A stretch of DNA of 57,696 nucleotides. It comes from Antribacter soli. GTDB lineage: Bacteria; Actinomycetota; Actinomycetes; Actinomycetales; Cellulomonadaceae. The stretch lies in assembly GCF_021568775.1 (NCBI RefSeq), contig NZ_JAKGSG010000062.1, positions 1 to 57,696 of the forward strand, given 5' to 3'. Shown piece after piece: positions 25,543 through 34,273 of this stretch (position 1 is its first letter; each line of letters opens with the position of its first letter). A program made the position numbers and the translations under genes. The notes beneath the pieces were generated by a model that was not told the origin of the DNA, made no database searches, and worked only from the letters and a program-made list of their open reading frames with translations.

Positions 25543-26812
25543 GGGACGCCTCCTCGTCGAGCCGTTCGTCGTGGCTCTCGCGCCAGTCCTCGGGAAGGAT
25601 GTGGTCGAGCACGTCGTCCACGGACACCGCGCCGAGCAGGCGCTTCTCGGCGTCGAGGACCGGCAGGGCGAGGAGGTTGTACGCCGCGAGCAGTCGGGTC
25701 ACCCGGCCCAGCGTGGCGTCGGGCGTGAGGGGCTCCGTGTCGGAGTCGAGGATCGAGCCGACGCTCGCGTGCGGGGGCTCGCGCAGCAGCCTCTGGAAGT
25801 GCGCCACACCGAGGAAGCGGCCCGTCGGCGTCTCCAGCGGGGGCCGGCACACGAACACCATCGACGCCAGAGCCGGCGGCAGGTCCTGGCGGCGGATCTG
25901 CGCAAGGGCGGTCGCGATGGTCGTCTCCGGGCCGAGGATCACCGGCTCGGTGGTCATGAGGCCGCCCGCCGTGTAGTCCTCGTACTCCAGCAGGCGCCGC
26001 ACGTCGCGCGCCTCCTCCGGCTCCATGAGCTCCAGGAGCTGAGCCGTCTGCTCGTCGGACAGCTCGTGCAGGAGGTCGGCGGCGTCGTCGGGCTGCATCG
26101 CCTCGAGCACGTCGGCGGCGCGGTCGCGGTCGAGGCCGGAGAGGATCTCGACCTGGTCGTCCGTGGGCAGCTCCTCCAGCACGTCCGCGAGGCGTTCGTT
26201 GTCCAGGGCCGTGGCGACCTCGAGCCGGCGCGACTCGCCCAGCTCGTGCAGCACGTCCGCCAGGTCGGCGGGGCGCAGGTCCTCGTACGCCTCGAGCAGG
26301 CGGGCCGCGCCCTGCGTCCGCGTCGTCGCCGCGAGGCCCGTCACCGCCTCGACCGGCACCGTGAGCGTCGCGCCGCGCCGCCGGAGGCTCAGGGTCGTGA
26401 CGCGCTGCGGGCGGCGGCGGACGAAGAGCTGGTCCACCAGCCAGTCACCCGTGCGCTGGCGCGCCATCGACACGTCCTCGACGACGGCCTCGCCCGAGCC
26501 GTCGACGAACCGGACGGTGCGGTCCAGCAGCTCGCCCAGCACCAGCGTCTCCATCGCCCGCTGCTCGAAGCGGCGCATGTTCACCAGGCCGGTGCTGATC
26601 ACCTGGCCCTGGTCGATACTCGTGACCCGCGTCAGCGGCAGGAACACCCGCCGCCGGCCGGGCACCTCGACGACGAGGCCCACCGCGCGCGGCGCGCCCT
26701 TCGCCCGGACCAGCACGACGACGTCGCGCACCCGCCCCACCTGGTCCCCGATCGGGTCGAAGACCGCGGTCCCCGCCAGGCGCGCGACGTACACGCGAGT
26801 TGTGACGCTCAC
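25535..26812 (-). CDS. MgtE N-domain / CBS-pair protein without transport domain
   Basis: 425 aa soluble protein: a PRC-barrel-like N-terminal part (residues 1-150, ARLAGTAVFDPIGDQVGRV and a second copy around 90-120), an MgtE intracellular N domain (about 175-275, with ADVLHELGE and EILSGLDRDRAADVLEAM repeats), then two CBS motifs (about 285-410). It is the magnesium-sensing half of MgtE lacking the membrane channel. Probably acts with the coupled DUF1003 protein. GTG 26812 lies 7 nt after -10 box TAGGCT (26825-26820, minus strand), so the operon starts leaderless. Confidence 0.9.
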   Translation of the reverse strand: MSVTTRVYVARLAGTAVFDPIGDQVGRVRDVVVLVRAKGAPRAVGLVVEVPGRRRVFLPLTRVTSIDQGQVISTGLVNMRRFEQRAMETLVLGELLDRTVRFVDGSGEAVVEDVSMARQRTGDWLVDQLFVRRRPQRVTTLSLRRRGATLTVPVEAVTGLAATTRTQGAARLLEAYEDLRPADLADVLHELGESRRLEVATALDNERLADVLEELPTDDQVEILSGLDRDRAADVLEAMQPDDAADLLHELSDEQTAQLLELMEPEEARDVRRLLEYEDYTAGGLMTTEPVILGPETTIATALAQIRRQDLPPALASMVFVCRPPLETPTGRFLGVAHFQRLLREPPHASVGSILDSDTEPLTPDATLGRVTRLLAAYNLLALPVLDAEKRLLGAVSVDDVLDHILPEDWRESHDERLDEEASRG

Positions 26813-26819
26813 GCTGGTC

Positions 26820-26825
26820 AGCCTA
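26820..26825 (-). promoter_or_regulatory. -10 box of leaderless CBS-DUF1003 operon
   Basis: TAGGCT on the minus strand, 7 nt before GTG 26812. Confidence 0.55.
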
Positions 26826-26947
26826 CGGTCCGCCGCGGTGCTCCGCCGTGTTCGCCGCAGGTCCCGGGCGCGCCCCCGGGCGACCCGGCGGGTCCGGTAC
26901 CGGGTGTCGTCCTCGCCAGGACGGGCGATGTGGTGGAAACTGGGCCG

Positions 26948-27691
26948 ATGAGCATGTCCCGCCCGGGTGCCGTCCCGAAGGTCCCGACCCTGCCGGCCGG
27001 TGACGAGGTGGCCGCCTTCCCCACGTACATCGAAGCCCAGAAGGCCGTCGACTACCTGTCCGACAACAAGTTCCCCGTCGAGAACGTCACCATCGTCGGC
27101 ACCGACCTGCGGATGGTCGAGCGCGTCACCGGCCGCCTCACCTACGGACGCGTCGCGCTCGCCGGGGCGCTGTCCGGGGCCTGGTTCGGCTTCTTCGTGG
27201 GGCTGCTCCTGACGCTCTTCGCCGGGAGCACCGCCAGCGGCGTGCTGTTCGTCGGCATCGCGCTCGGCGCCGGGTTCGGCCTGCTGTTCTCGGTGCTGTC
27301 CTACGCGTTCACGGGCGGGCGGCGCGACTTCACGTCGTCCTCCCAGATCGTGGCCACGTCGTACGCGATCCTGTGCGCGCGCGAGCAGTCGGACGACGCG
27401 CGTTCACTGCTCGCCCGGTCGCCCGGCGGGCTCGGCCGCGGCGGGGCCGCGCCGTCGTGGGGGTCGCCGGCCGCGGGGGCCGGTGCACCGGCCACACCGC
27501 CCGCCCCGGTTGCGACGCCTGCGCCGACGCCGGTCGCGACGCCCGCGCCGCCCGTCGGCGCGCCGGCGTCGGACAACGGCGAGGCGCCCGACACCCCGGC
27601 CCGCACGCCCGACCCCCGCTGGACGACGCCGACGGGCGAGCCGCGCTACGGCGCGATGCGCCCGTCGGACGACGACAAGCCGCACAGCTAG
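26948..27691 (+). CDS. YflT-like general stress protein with membrane helices
   Basis: 247 aa. Residues 20-60 (VAAFPTYIEAQKAVDYLSD... VTIVGTDL) match the general stress protein 17M/YflT domain; two hydrophobic segments follow at about 70-95 and 97-120, then RRDFTSSSQIVATSYAILC. The last 100 residues are Pro/Ala/Gly-rich and probably disordered. Found in actinobacteria beside the MgtE-N/DUF1003 pair, as here, divergently. ATG 26948 is the first of two close starts (26954 also possible); no clear ribosome site. Confidence 0.85.
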   Translation: MSMSRPGAVPKVPTLPAGDEVAAFPTYIEAQKAVDYLSDNKFPVENVTIVGTDLRMVERVTGRLTYGRVALAGALSGAWFGFFVGLLLTLFAGSTASGVLFVGIALGAGFGLLFSVLSYAFTGGRRDFTSSSQIVATSYAILCAREQSDDARSLLARSPGGLGRGGAAPSWGSPAAGAGAPATPPAPVATPAPTPVATPAPPVGAPASDNGEAPDTPARTPDPRWTTPTGEPRYGAMRPSDDDKPHS

Positions 27692-27722
27692 CCGCCCGCC
27701 CCACCCGCCCTGGGGCGGGCGG
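27692..27722. terminator. Bidirectional terminator between convergent genes
   Basis: CCGCCCGCCCCA (27692-27703) pairs with TGGGGCGGGCGG (27711-27722) with a 7-nt loop, right at the stress-protein stop and before the aminopeptidase stop. Confidence 0.7.
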
Positions 27723-27757
27723 GGCGGCGTGTGCGACGCGCACTGACGCGGGCTGCG

Positions 27758-29344
27758 TCAGCCGCGCAGCGACGCCATCCAGGCCTCGACGTCCTCCGGG
27801 CGTCGCGGCAGGGCGGCCGAGAGGTTCTCGTTCCCGTCGGCCGTGACGAGCACGTCGTCCTCGATGCGCACCCCCATGCCGCGGTACTCCTCCGGGACGG
27901 CCAGGTCGTCGGCCTTGAAGTACAGGCCCGGCTCGATCGTGAACACCATGCCGGGCTCCAGCACACCGTCGAGGTAGAGGTCGCGGCGCGCCTGGGCGCA
28001 GTCGTGCACGTCGAGGCCCAGGTGGTGCGACGTGCCGTGCACCATCCACCGCCGGTGCTGCTGGCCCTCGGGCGTGAGCGACTCGGCGGCCGGCACGGGC
28101 AGCAGGCCCCACTCGTCGAGCCGCGCGGCGATGACCTCCATCGCGGCGGCGTGGATGTCTCGGAACTTCGCGCCCGGCACGGCGACGGCGAAGGCGGCGT
28201 CGGCCGCGTCGAGCACCGCCTGGTAGACCCGGCGCTGCACCTCGGTGAACGTGCCGGTCACCGGGAGGGTGCGGGTCACGTCGGCCGTGTACAGGGAGTC
28301 GACCTCGACGCCGGCGTCGAGCAGGAGCAGGTCGCCCTCGCGCACGACGCCGTCGTTGGTGATCCAGTGCAGCGTCGTCGCGTGCTCGCCCGCGGCAGCG
28401 ATGGTCTCGTAGCCGACGGCGTTGCCCTCGAGCCGCGCGTGCGCGTCGAACGTCGTCTCGACCACGCGCTCGCCGCGACGGTGCGTCACGGCGCCGGCCA
28501 GCGACCGCACGACGGCCTCGAAGCCCTCGGCGGTCCGCGCGACCGCCTCGCGCATCTGCTCGATCTCCAGCTCGTCCTTGACGAGCCGCAGCTCGGAGGT
28601 CGCCTCGACAAGGGCTGCATCGGTGAGCCCGGTGGCCGACGTCGTCCCGTCGACCTCGGCCGCCTCTGCGGTAGCCGTCGCGGCGCCCGCCTCGGCGCGC
28701 AGGCTCTCGACCAGGGTCTCCACGTGCTCGTCGGAGCCGGTGACGACGAGCAGCAGCACGCCGCCCTCGCCGAGGTCCTTCGCGAGCGCGTCCCGCAGCT
28801 CGTCGATGTGGCGCGCCTCGATGCCCGTCAGCGTCTCGACGTCCTCCAGCGTGGGCCGGGCGCCGACCCAGAACTCGCCGTACCGCGAGTCCGCGTAGAA
28901 CTCCTCGGTGTCGCGCGCGGCGAGCGGACGCACGTACAGCACGGCGTGGTGGCCTGAGCCGTCGTCGCCGGTGCCGGGCTCGACCGGGTGCAGCACGAGG
29001 ACCGCGTCGGGCTCCTGGTCGGTGCCGAGGCCCGTCAGGTGCGCGAACGCCGAGTGCGGACGGAACCGGTAGTCGGTGTCGTTGGACCGCGGCTTCAGGG
29101 GGCCGGCGGGGACGACGAGCCGGGCGCCGGGCAGGCGCTCCGAGAGCCGTGCGCGGCGGGTCGCGGTGAACGGCACCGCGGGGGACGCCGTGATGCCGAG
29201 GTCCGCCCGCGGGCCCCAGCCGCTCGTGATGAAGTCCTTGAACGCCTGGGAGGCGGGTCGCTGCGACCGCGCAGACGCCCGGTCCTCGACGGTCTGGTCA
29301 GCGGGGACGTCGCCGGCTGAAGAGTTCTCGTGAGGGTCGCTCAT
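27758..29344 (-). CDS. pepP: Xaa-Pro aminopeptidase (M24B, PepP type)
   Basis: Removes the N-terminal residue before proline in peptides; cytoplasmic dimetal enzyme. 528 aa: N-terminal AMP_N domain (FTATRRARLSERLPG... SAFAHLTGLG) and creatinase-fold catalytic domain with the five metal ligands visible in LDAGVEVDSLYTADVT (two Asp), HGTSHHLGLDVHD (His), TIEPGLYF (Glu) and VRIEDDVLVT (Glu). The first 40 residues are polar and probably disordered. ATG 29344; a CAGACT box 7 nt upstream could make it leaderless but is weak. Confidence 0.94.
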   Translation of the reverse strand: MSDPHENSSAGDVPADQTVEDRASARSQRPASQAFKDFITSGWGPRADLGITASPAVPFTATRRARLSERLPGARLVVPAGPLKPRSNDTDYRFRPHSAFAHLTGLGTDQEPDAVLVLHPVEPGTGDDGSGHHAVLYVRPLAARDTEEFYADSRYGEFWVGARPTLEDVETLTGIEARHIDELRDALAKDLGEGGVLLLVVTGSDEHVETLVESLRAEAGAATATAEAAEVDGTTSATGLTDAALVEATSELRLVKDELEIEQMREAVARTAEGFEAVVRSLAGAVTHRRGERVVETTFDAHARLEGNAVGYETIAAAGEHATTLHWITNDGVVREGDLLLLDAGVEVDSLYTADVTRTLPVTGTFTEVQRRVYQAVLDAADAAFAVAVPGAKFRDIHAAAMEVIAARLDEWGLLPVPAAESLTPEGQQHRRWMVHGTSHHLGLDVHDCAQARRDLYLDGVLEPGMVFTIEPGLYFKADDLAVPEEYRGMGVRIEDDVLVTADGNENLSAALPRRPEDVEAWMASLRG

Positions 29345-29380
29345 GGCGCACAGTCTGTCATCACGTGCCGTCCGTACGAA

Positions 29381-29395
29381 GTTGCCCTCGGCAAC
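29381..29395 (-). terminator. Small hairpin after the hydrolase gene
   Basis: GTTGCC and GGCAAC, 6 bp with a 3-nt loop, immediately after the stop and followed on the minus strand by TT; a weak terminator between two minus-strand genes. Confidence 0.4.
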
Positions 29396-29396
29396 C

Positions 29397-30260
29397 TCAC
29401 ACGCGGGCGAAGTCCCCCAGGGCGCGCGTCAGGACGCGGTTGTACGCGTCGGGCGCGTCCGTGTTGACGTCGTGCCCAGCGCCGGGGACCACCACCAGTG
29501 CACCGTCCCGGGCCGCCGCGAGGTGACGCTGCTCCTCCAGGCGCATGGTGTCGCGCGCGCCGTTGACGAACCAGACCGGCACCTCCAGCGCCCGGACGTC
29601 CGTGAGGGACGACCGGCCGGCAAGGTGGGAGAGGGCGTCGGTCACCACGTCCCAGCCGGGGCGGTAGGGCCCGGCGGCCTGGCCCGGTGCGACGGTCAGT
29701 GTCCGCAGGTCCGCTCCGCCCGGGGCGGACGCAGGCCCGCGCAGGCGTGCGCCGTCGGGCCGCAGGAGCCACGGGCCGCCGGCCTGCCGGACGGACTCCG
29801 CCCAGGCCAGCGAGCTGCGCCCGGCGGTGCGGACCGCGGCATGCCCGGCGACGACGCGGCGGGCCAGCTCGCGGTACGCCGCGACGGGCTTGCCGCGCGG
29901 GTCGGTCGTGCAGCCGGAGACGAGGACGCCGGCGAGGCGGTCCGTCACCGGGGTGCGCCGTGCCGCCCACGCGAGGGACGTGTAGCCGCCGAGGCTCAGC
30001 CCGACCAGCGCGACCGGCGCGGCGGGGTCGAGCGAGGCGGCGGCGTCGTCCAGCGCGTCGAACGCTCCCGGCATGCTGAACCGCGCGTCCCGCAGCGCGC
30101 CGTGCGCGGGCAGGTCCACCGCGACGGCCTCGTGCCCCGCGGCGCGCACGTGCTCGAGCTGCTGCTCCCAGATCGCCGACGACGTCCGCATCCCGTGCAC
30201 GAAGACGACGCCCGGCCGTGGGGCGCGGGCGTCGTGGGAGGACTGGTCGGGAGAGGTCAT
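29397..30260 (-). CDS. Alpha/beta hydrolase
   Basis: 287 aa: VVFVHGMRTSSAIWEQQ (oxyanion region), VALVGLSLGGYTSLAWA with the nucleophile Ser in GLSLGG, and VVPGAGHDVNTDAP with the catalytic His near the C-terminus. Acid residue likely in WFVNGARDTMR. Substrate unknown. Start is uncertain: ATG 30260 begins MTSPDQSSHDARAP, with a purine run too close upstream for a normal ribosome site; GTG 30278 or an upstream start is possible. Lies downstream of the aminopeptidase promoter region on the same strand, apparently its own unit. Confidence 0.85.
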   Translation of the reverse strand: MTSPDQSSHDARAPRPGVVFVHGMRTSSAIWEQQLEHVRAAGHEAVAVDLPAHGALRDARFSMPGAFDALDDAAASLDPAAPVALVGLSLGGYTSLAWAARRTPVTDRLAGVLVSGCTTDPRGKPVAAYRELARRVVAGHAAVRTAGRSSLAWAESVRQAGGPWLLRPDGARLRGPASAPGGADLRTLTVAPGQAAGPYRPGWDVVTDALSHLAGRSSLTDVRALEVPVWFVNGARDTMRLEEQRHLAAARDGALVVVPGAGHDVNTDAPDAYNRVLTRALGDFARV

Positions 30261-30407
30261 CCCTCCATGGTGCGGCACGGGATTGGCGGGCCGACGCACG
30301 GCGGCAGAACGGATCGTGAACGTGCTGTGGAGAGGGGCTAGGGATCGGGCCAAAGCGGGTGCTGCACCTCACGCCGGACTGCGGGCCTCGCCGGGCCGCG
30401 CGTTCTC

Positions 30408-30413
30408 TAGACT
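30408..30413 (+). promoter_or_regulatory. -10 box of leaderless PHP gene
   Basis: TAGACT followed by exactly 6 nt and GTG 30420. Confidence 0.6.
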
Positions 30414-30419
30414 GAGCCG

Positions 30420-31268
30420 GTGATCGACCTCCACACCCACTCCACGGCGTCCGACGGTACCGACGCCCCGGCGCAGGTGATGGAGGCCGCGGCGGCCGCG
30501 GGCCTCACCACCGTCGCCCTCACCGACCACGACACGACGTCCGGCTGGTCCGAGGCGACCGACGCGGCAGTCCGCCTCGGCGTCGCGCTGGTCCGCGGCG
30601 CCGAGATCTCGGCGCTGGCCGAGACGGCGGCCGGTCGCGTCAGCGTCCACCTCCTCGCCTACCTGCACGACCCGGCGCACCCGGCCCTCCTCGCGGAGCT
30701 GGAGAAGACGCGGGCCGACCGCGAGACGCGGGCGCAGCGCATGGTGGTTCGCCTCGCCGAGGACTACCCGATCACGTGGGACGACGTCCTGGCGCAGACC
30801 GAGCCGGGCACGACGATCGGCCGGCCGCACCTGGCCGACGCGCTCGTCGCGTCGGGGGTGGTCGGCGACCGGGACGAGGCGTTCGCGACGATGCTCCGGC
30901 CCGGGACGCGCTACTACGTGGGACACTACGCGCCCGACGCGGCCGACGTCGTCCGTGCCGTGCGCGACGCCGGTGGCGTGCCCGTCTTCGCCCACCCGGG
31001 CGCCGACGCGCGCGGCCGGATCGTGCCGGACTCGACGATCGCGGAGCTTGCCGCTGCCGGCCTCGCCGGCCTCGAGGTGGACCACCGCGACCACACGCCC
31101 GCCATGCGTGACCACCTGCGGGACCTCGCGGGTGCGCTCGGCCTCCTCGTCACGGGGTCCAGCGACTACCACGGCCGGGGCAAGCTCAACCGGATCGGGG
31201 AGAACACGACGGCACGGGAGGTGCTCGAGGCCATCGAGGCTCAGGGGAAGCTGGACGTCGTCCGATGA
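30420..31268 (+). CDS. PHP-domain phosphoesterase
   Basis: 282 aa metal-dependent hydrolase. Metal-binding motifs of the PHP fold: DLHTHSTASDGT at the N-terminus, ALTDHDTTSGW, GAEIS, FAHPGADARG and GSSDYHG near the C-terminus. Relatives act as 3',5'-nucleoside bisphosphate or AMP phosphatases (RNase AM/YciV group). Leaderless GTG start. It overlaps marC by 4 bp, a pairing common in actinobacteria. Confidence 0.9.
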   Translation: MIDLHTHSTASDGTDAPAQVMEAAAAAGLTTVALTDHDTTSGWSEATDAAVRLGVALVRGAEISALAETAAGRVSVHLLAYLHDPAHPALLAELEKTRADRETRAQRMVVRLAEDYPITWDDVLAQTEPGTTIGRPHLADALVASGVVGDRDEAFATMLRPGTRYYVGHYAPDAADVVRAVRDAGGVPVFAHPGADARGRIVPDSTIAELAAAGLAGLEVDHRDHTPAMRDHLRDLAGALGLLVTGSSDYHGRGKLNRIGENTTAREVLEAIEAQGKLDVVR

Positions 31269-31918
31269 CCGACTGGTTCGACGTCGTCCTGTTCACCGAG
31301 GTGTTCGTGACGCTCTTCGTCATCATGGACCCGCCCGGCACGGTGCCGGTCTTCCTCGGCCTGACCAGCGCGATGGGCGCCCGGCAGCGCAACCGCGCCG
31401 CCCGCCAGGCGATCCTCGTGTCGCTCGGCGTGATCGTGGTGTTCGCCCTGTTCGGGCAGCAGGTGCTGCACTACATGGGCATCACGCTGCCCGCGCTGCA
31501 GGCGTCGGGCGGCCTGCTGCTGCTCGCCGTCGCGATGGAGCTGCTGACCGGAAAGATGGAGGAGCCCAAGCCGTCGGGCAACGGCAGCGTCAACGTGGCG
31601 CTGGTCCCGCTCGGCACGCCGCTGCTCGCCGGGCCGGGCGCGATCGTCGCGACCATGGTGTTCGTCCAGCAGCGCGTCGGCTCGGGTGACGCCCGGCTCG
31701 GGCACTGGCTCGCGATCGCGGCGGGCATCGTCGCCGTGCACCTGTCCACCTACCTGGCGATGCGGTTCGCAGGCGTGATCCACAAGGTGCTGCGCGACTC
31801 CGGCGTCACCCTCGTCACCCGCATCGCCGGCCTGCTGCTGGCGGCGATCGCCGTCCAGATGATCGCGACGGCCGTCACCGAGTTCGTGACCAACCCGACG
31901 GTGGCGCTGGGCGGCTGA
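31265..31918 (+). CDS. MarC-family integral membrane protein
   Basis: 217 aa with six predicted membrane helices; IMDPPGTVPVFLGLT near residue 20 and PLGTPLLAGPGAIVATMVF near residue 118 are the two conserved half-repeats of the MarC family (UPF0056). Despite the name, a role in multidrug resistance was not confirmed; transport function unproven. ATGA overlap with the PHP gene. Ends 4 bp from the convergent DUF1905 stop, with no terminator visible. Confidence 0.92.
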   Translation: MTDWFDVVLFTEVFVTLFVIMDPPGTVPVFLGLTSAMGARQRNRAARQAILVSLGVIVVFALFGQQVLHYMGITLPALQASGGLLLLAVAMELLTGKMEEPKPSGNGSVNVALVPLGTPLLAGPGAIVATMVFVQQRVGSGDARLGHWLAIAAGIVAVHLSTYLAMRFAGVIHKVLRDSGVTLVTRIAGLLLAAIAVQMIATAVTEFVTNPTVALGG

Positions 31919-31922
31919 CGGC

Positions 31923-32219
31923 TCAGACGTCGACCGTCTCCAGGGCCACGCTCACCGGCTCGTCCGGCGTCAGGCCCTCCTTGGTGCGCACCGCCTTCTT
32001 GACCGGCAGCACGTAGCACTTCTCCCGGTCGCTGGGGAACACCGACGTCGACCAGGTGGTCGACCCGACGGTGACCCGGACGCGGATCGAGCCGAAGCCG
32101 CGGGGCGGGAGCGGCAGCGCCGCGAGGTCGTCCGAGAGGTCCTGCGGGACCGAGACGAACCACCACGAGTCGCTGCGCATCTCCCACTGCCACAGGGGCG
32201 CGGTGAAGGTGAGCTGCAC
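31923..32219 (-). CDS. DUF1905 protein
   Basis: 98 aa: VQLTFTAPLWQWE, WWFVSVPQDLSDD, RGFGSIRVRVTVGSTTW and YVLPVKKAVRTKEGL give the small beta-barrel typical of DUF1905. Function unknown. GTG 32219 is chosen because -10 box TAGGGT (32232-32227, minus strand) lies 7 nt upstream; the reading that extends to 32297 runs into the poly-C block and is an artefact. Confidence 0.85.
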   Translation of the reverse strand: MQLTFTAPLWQWEMRSDSWWFVSVPQDLSDDLAALPLPPRGFGSIRVRVTVGSTTWSTSVFPSDREKCYVLPVKKAVRTKEGLTPDEPVSVALETVDV

Positions 32220-32243
32220 GCGGTCCACCCTAGGCCCGCCGAA

Positions 32244-32304
32244 GCAGAACGTGGGGGGGCCGCCCCCCCCCCCCCCGGGGGGTTGTGGGTCCCCCACGTT
32301 CTGC
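32244..32304. terminator. Hairpin after the DEAD-box gene, interrupted by poly-C
   Basis: GCAGAACGTGGGGG (32244-32257) pairs with CCCCCACGTTCTGC (32291-32304). The right arm continues inward as GGTTGTGGGT, but the matching left part is replaced by a C-run, so the real hairpin is probably longer and misassembled here. It ends the helicase transcript before the DUF1905 promoter. Confidence 0.65.
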
Positions 32305-32327
32305 GACGTCAGGTGCCGTCGAGCAGC

Positions 32328-33944
32328 TCAGGCCTCTGTCGTGGCCGGCCCGTTCTCGCCCGGGCGGCCACCGCGGGTGCGCCGGCGGCTGCGGGACCGG
32401 CGGCGCGCGGCGTCACCGTCGCCGTCTCCGCCGGGCGACTCGGCCCGGGTGCTCGACGCCGGGCGGTCGCCCTCGCGCGAAGGCGACCGGCCGCCGTCGG
32501 CCGCCGTGGAGTGCGAGCCCGTACGCGGCGCGCGACCGCCGCCGGTGCGCGGCGGGGCCGACCGGGTGGTCCGCTTGCCCGTCTCGCCGAGGTCCTCGAG
32601 CTCCTCGGCGTCGAGGCCGGCGAGCCTCTGCTCCGACCTGGGGAGCCGGCCCTTGGTGCCGGCCGGGATGCTGAGGTCGGTGTACAGGTGTGGCGACGTC
32701 GAGTAGGTCTCGACCGGCTCGGGGAGGCCGAGCGCGAGCGTCCTGTCGATGAGGGACCAGCGCGGCATGTCGTCCCAGTCGACGAACGTGACCGCTGTGC
32801 CCGAGTTCCCGGCGCGGCCGGTGCGGCCGATCCGGTGCAGGTACGTGCGCTCGTCCTCGGGGCACTGGTAGTTCACCACGTGCGTGACGTCCTCGACGTC
32901 GATGCCGCGCGCCGCGACGTCGGTGGCGACGAGCACGTCGATCTTGGCGTTGCGGAACGCGCGCAGCGCCTGCTCGCGCGCTCCCTGGCCGAGGTCGCCG
33001 TGGATGGCACCGGCGGCGAAGCCGCGCTCGCGCAGGTCGTCCGACACCTTCGCCGCCGTGCGCTTGGTGCGCGCGAACACGATGGTGCGGCCGCGGCCGT
33101 CGGCCTGCAGGATGCGGGCGAGGACCTCGACCTTGTCGAGCGCGTGGGCGCGGTACACGACCTGCTTCGTGTTCTTGACGGTCGCGCCCTCGTCGTCCGG
33201 CTCGGCGGCGCGGATGTGCGTGGGCTGCTTCATGTAGCGGCGGGCCATGCTGACCACCGCGCCGGGCATCGTCGCGCTGAACAGCATCGTGTGCCGCTGC
33301 GCGGGGGTCTGCGCGAGGATCTTCTCCACGTCGGGCAGGAAGCCGAGGTCGAGCATCTCGTCGGCCTCGTCGAGGACCACGGTGTTGGCGCGCAGCAGGG
33401 TCAGGTGGCCCTGGTTGAGCAGGTCGATCATGCGGCCCGGCGTGCCGACGACGACGTCGACGCCGGTGCGCAGCGCCTCGATCTGCGGCTCGTACGCGCG
33501 ACCGCCGTACACCTGCACGATGCGGACCGAGCGCTTCGCCGACGCGGTGGCGAGGTCGTTCGCGACCTGCACGGCGAGCTCGCGGGTCGGGACGACCACG
33601 ACCGCCTGGGGCTTGCCCGGGCCGACGAGCTGGTCGTAGCCCTCCTCGCCCGGGGCGACGACACGGTTCAGCAGCGGGACGCCGAAGCCCAGCGTCTTGC
33701 CGGTGCCGGTCTTGGCCTGGCCGATGATGTCGTGACCCGACATCGCGACCGGCAGGGTCATCGCCTGGATGGGGAACGGGTGGGTGATCCCGGCGTCCGC
33801 GAGGGCCGCGACGATCTCGGGCCGGACGCCGAAGTCGGCGAAGCTGACATCCTGGGCCTGGATCGAGGAGCTCGTACTGGAAACCGGGTCGGTAACAGCC
33901 GCGGTCGCGGCCGGTGTGTCTGTGGTGGTCACTGGCGCCTTCAT
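32328..33944 (-). CDS. DEAD-box RNA helicase, RhlE-like
   Basis: 538 aa ATP-dependent RNA helicase: Q motif FADFGVRPEIVAAL... PIQAMTLP, AKTGTGKT (motif I), VLDEADEM (DEAD), FSATMPG (SAT), and HRIGRTGRAGN (motif VI). The last 110 residues are Arg/Ser/Gly-rich and basic, typical of RNA-binding tails. Its position beside the MiaE-like gene matches the M. tuberculosis rhlE locus (Rv3211). A 329-bp gap upstream suggests a long 5' leader. Ribosome site is a modest AAGAGAG before ATG 33944. Confidence 0.93.
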   Translation of the reverse strand: MKAPVTTTDTPAATAAVTDPVSSTSSSIQAQDVSFADFGVRPEIVAALADAGITHPFPIQAMTLPVAMSGHDIIGQAKTGTGKTLGFGVPLLNRVVAPGEEGYDQLVGPGKPQAVVVVPTRELAVQVANDLATASAKRSVRIVQVYGGRAYEPQIEALRTGVDVVVGTPGRMIDLLNQGHLTLLRANTVVLDEADEMLDLGFLPDVEKILAQTPAQRHTMLFSATMPGAVVSMARRYMKQPTHIRAAEPDDEGATVKNTKQVVYRAHALDKVEVLARILQADGRGRTIVFARTKRTAAKVSDDLRERGFAAGAIHGDLGQGAREQALRAFRNAKIDVLVATDVAARGIDVEDVTHVVNYQCPEDERTYLHRIGRTGRAGNSGTAVTFVDWDDMPRWSLIDRTLALGLPEPVETYSTSPHLYTDLSIPAGTKGRLPRSEQRLAGLDAEELEDLGETGKRTTRSAPPRTGGGRAPRTGSHSTAADGGRSPSREGDRPASSTRAESPGGDGDGDAARRRSRSRRRTRGGRPGENGPATTEA

Positions 33945-34261
33945 CTCTCTTCGGCGCGGCAGGCCCGGCAGCGGGCCCGGCTCTCGCGCCGTGCGTGCGG
34001 CAGCCGATCGTGGAATCTCGTCGCGCGCCGCGGCCTCGAAGGGCTACGGCTGCGCGTCCTGCGGGGCGACCTGTTGGCCGGAGCACAGGTTCGGGGGTCG
34101 GAACGTGACGACCGGGCAACCGATGTACAGCGTCATGGTACGCGCACGTTGTTTCGACAGGGTTATCGTCCGGCGGGGTTCGTGCAGGGTCACACCCGGC
34201 CCGGCGTGGCGCGGACGGCACGCCGGGGGCGACGCGCCGGTGGAGGCGGCGACGACGACCG
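33945..34261 (-). other. Gene-free region, probable long leader of the DEAD-box gene
   Basis: No credible gene on either strand. On the minus strand TACCAT (about 34141-34136) is a weak -10 candidate, which would give a leader of about 180 nt with GC-rich stems near 33965-33990. No known RNA family was recognised. Confidence 0.4.
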
Positions 34262-34267
34262 TATCCT
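34262..34267 (+). promoter_or_regulatory. -10 box of leaderless MiaE-like gene
   Basis: TATCCT, then 6 nt, then GTG 34274. Confidence 0.6.
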
Positions 34268-34273
34268 GACAGT

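Noticed and set aside
32220-32297. N-terminal extension of DUF1905 through Gly/Pro-rich residues
   Set aside because: Encoded by the poly-C artefact; a -10 box lies inside it and the domain begins at GTG 32219.
33769-34269. Plus-strand frame with a Cys-rich stretch (GYGCASCGATCW) upstream of the MiaE-like gene
   Set aside because: Most of it is antisense to the helicase N-terminus, with no start signal; the Cys cluster appears accidental.
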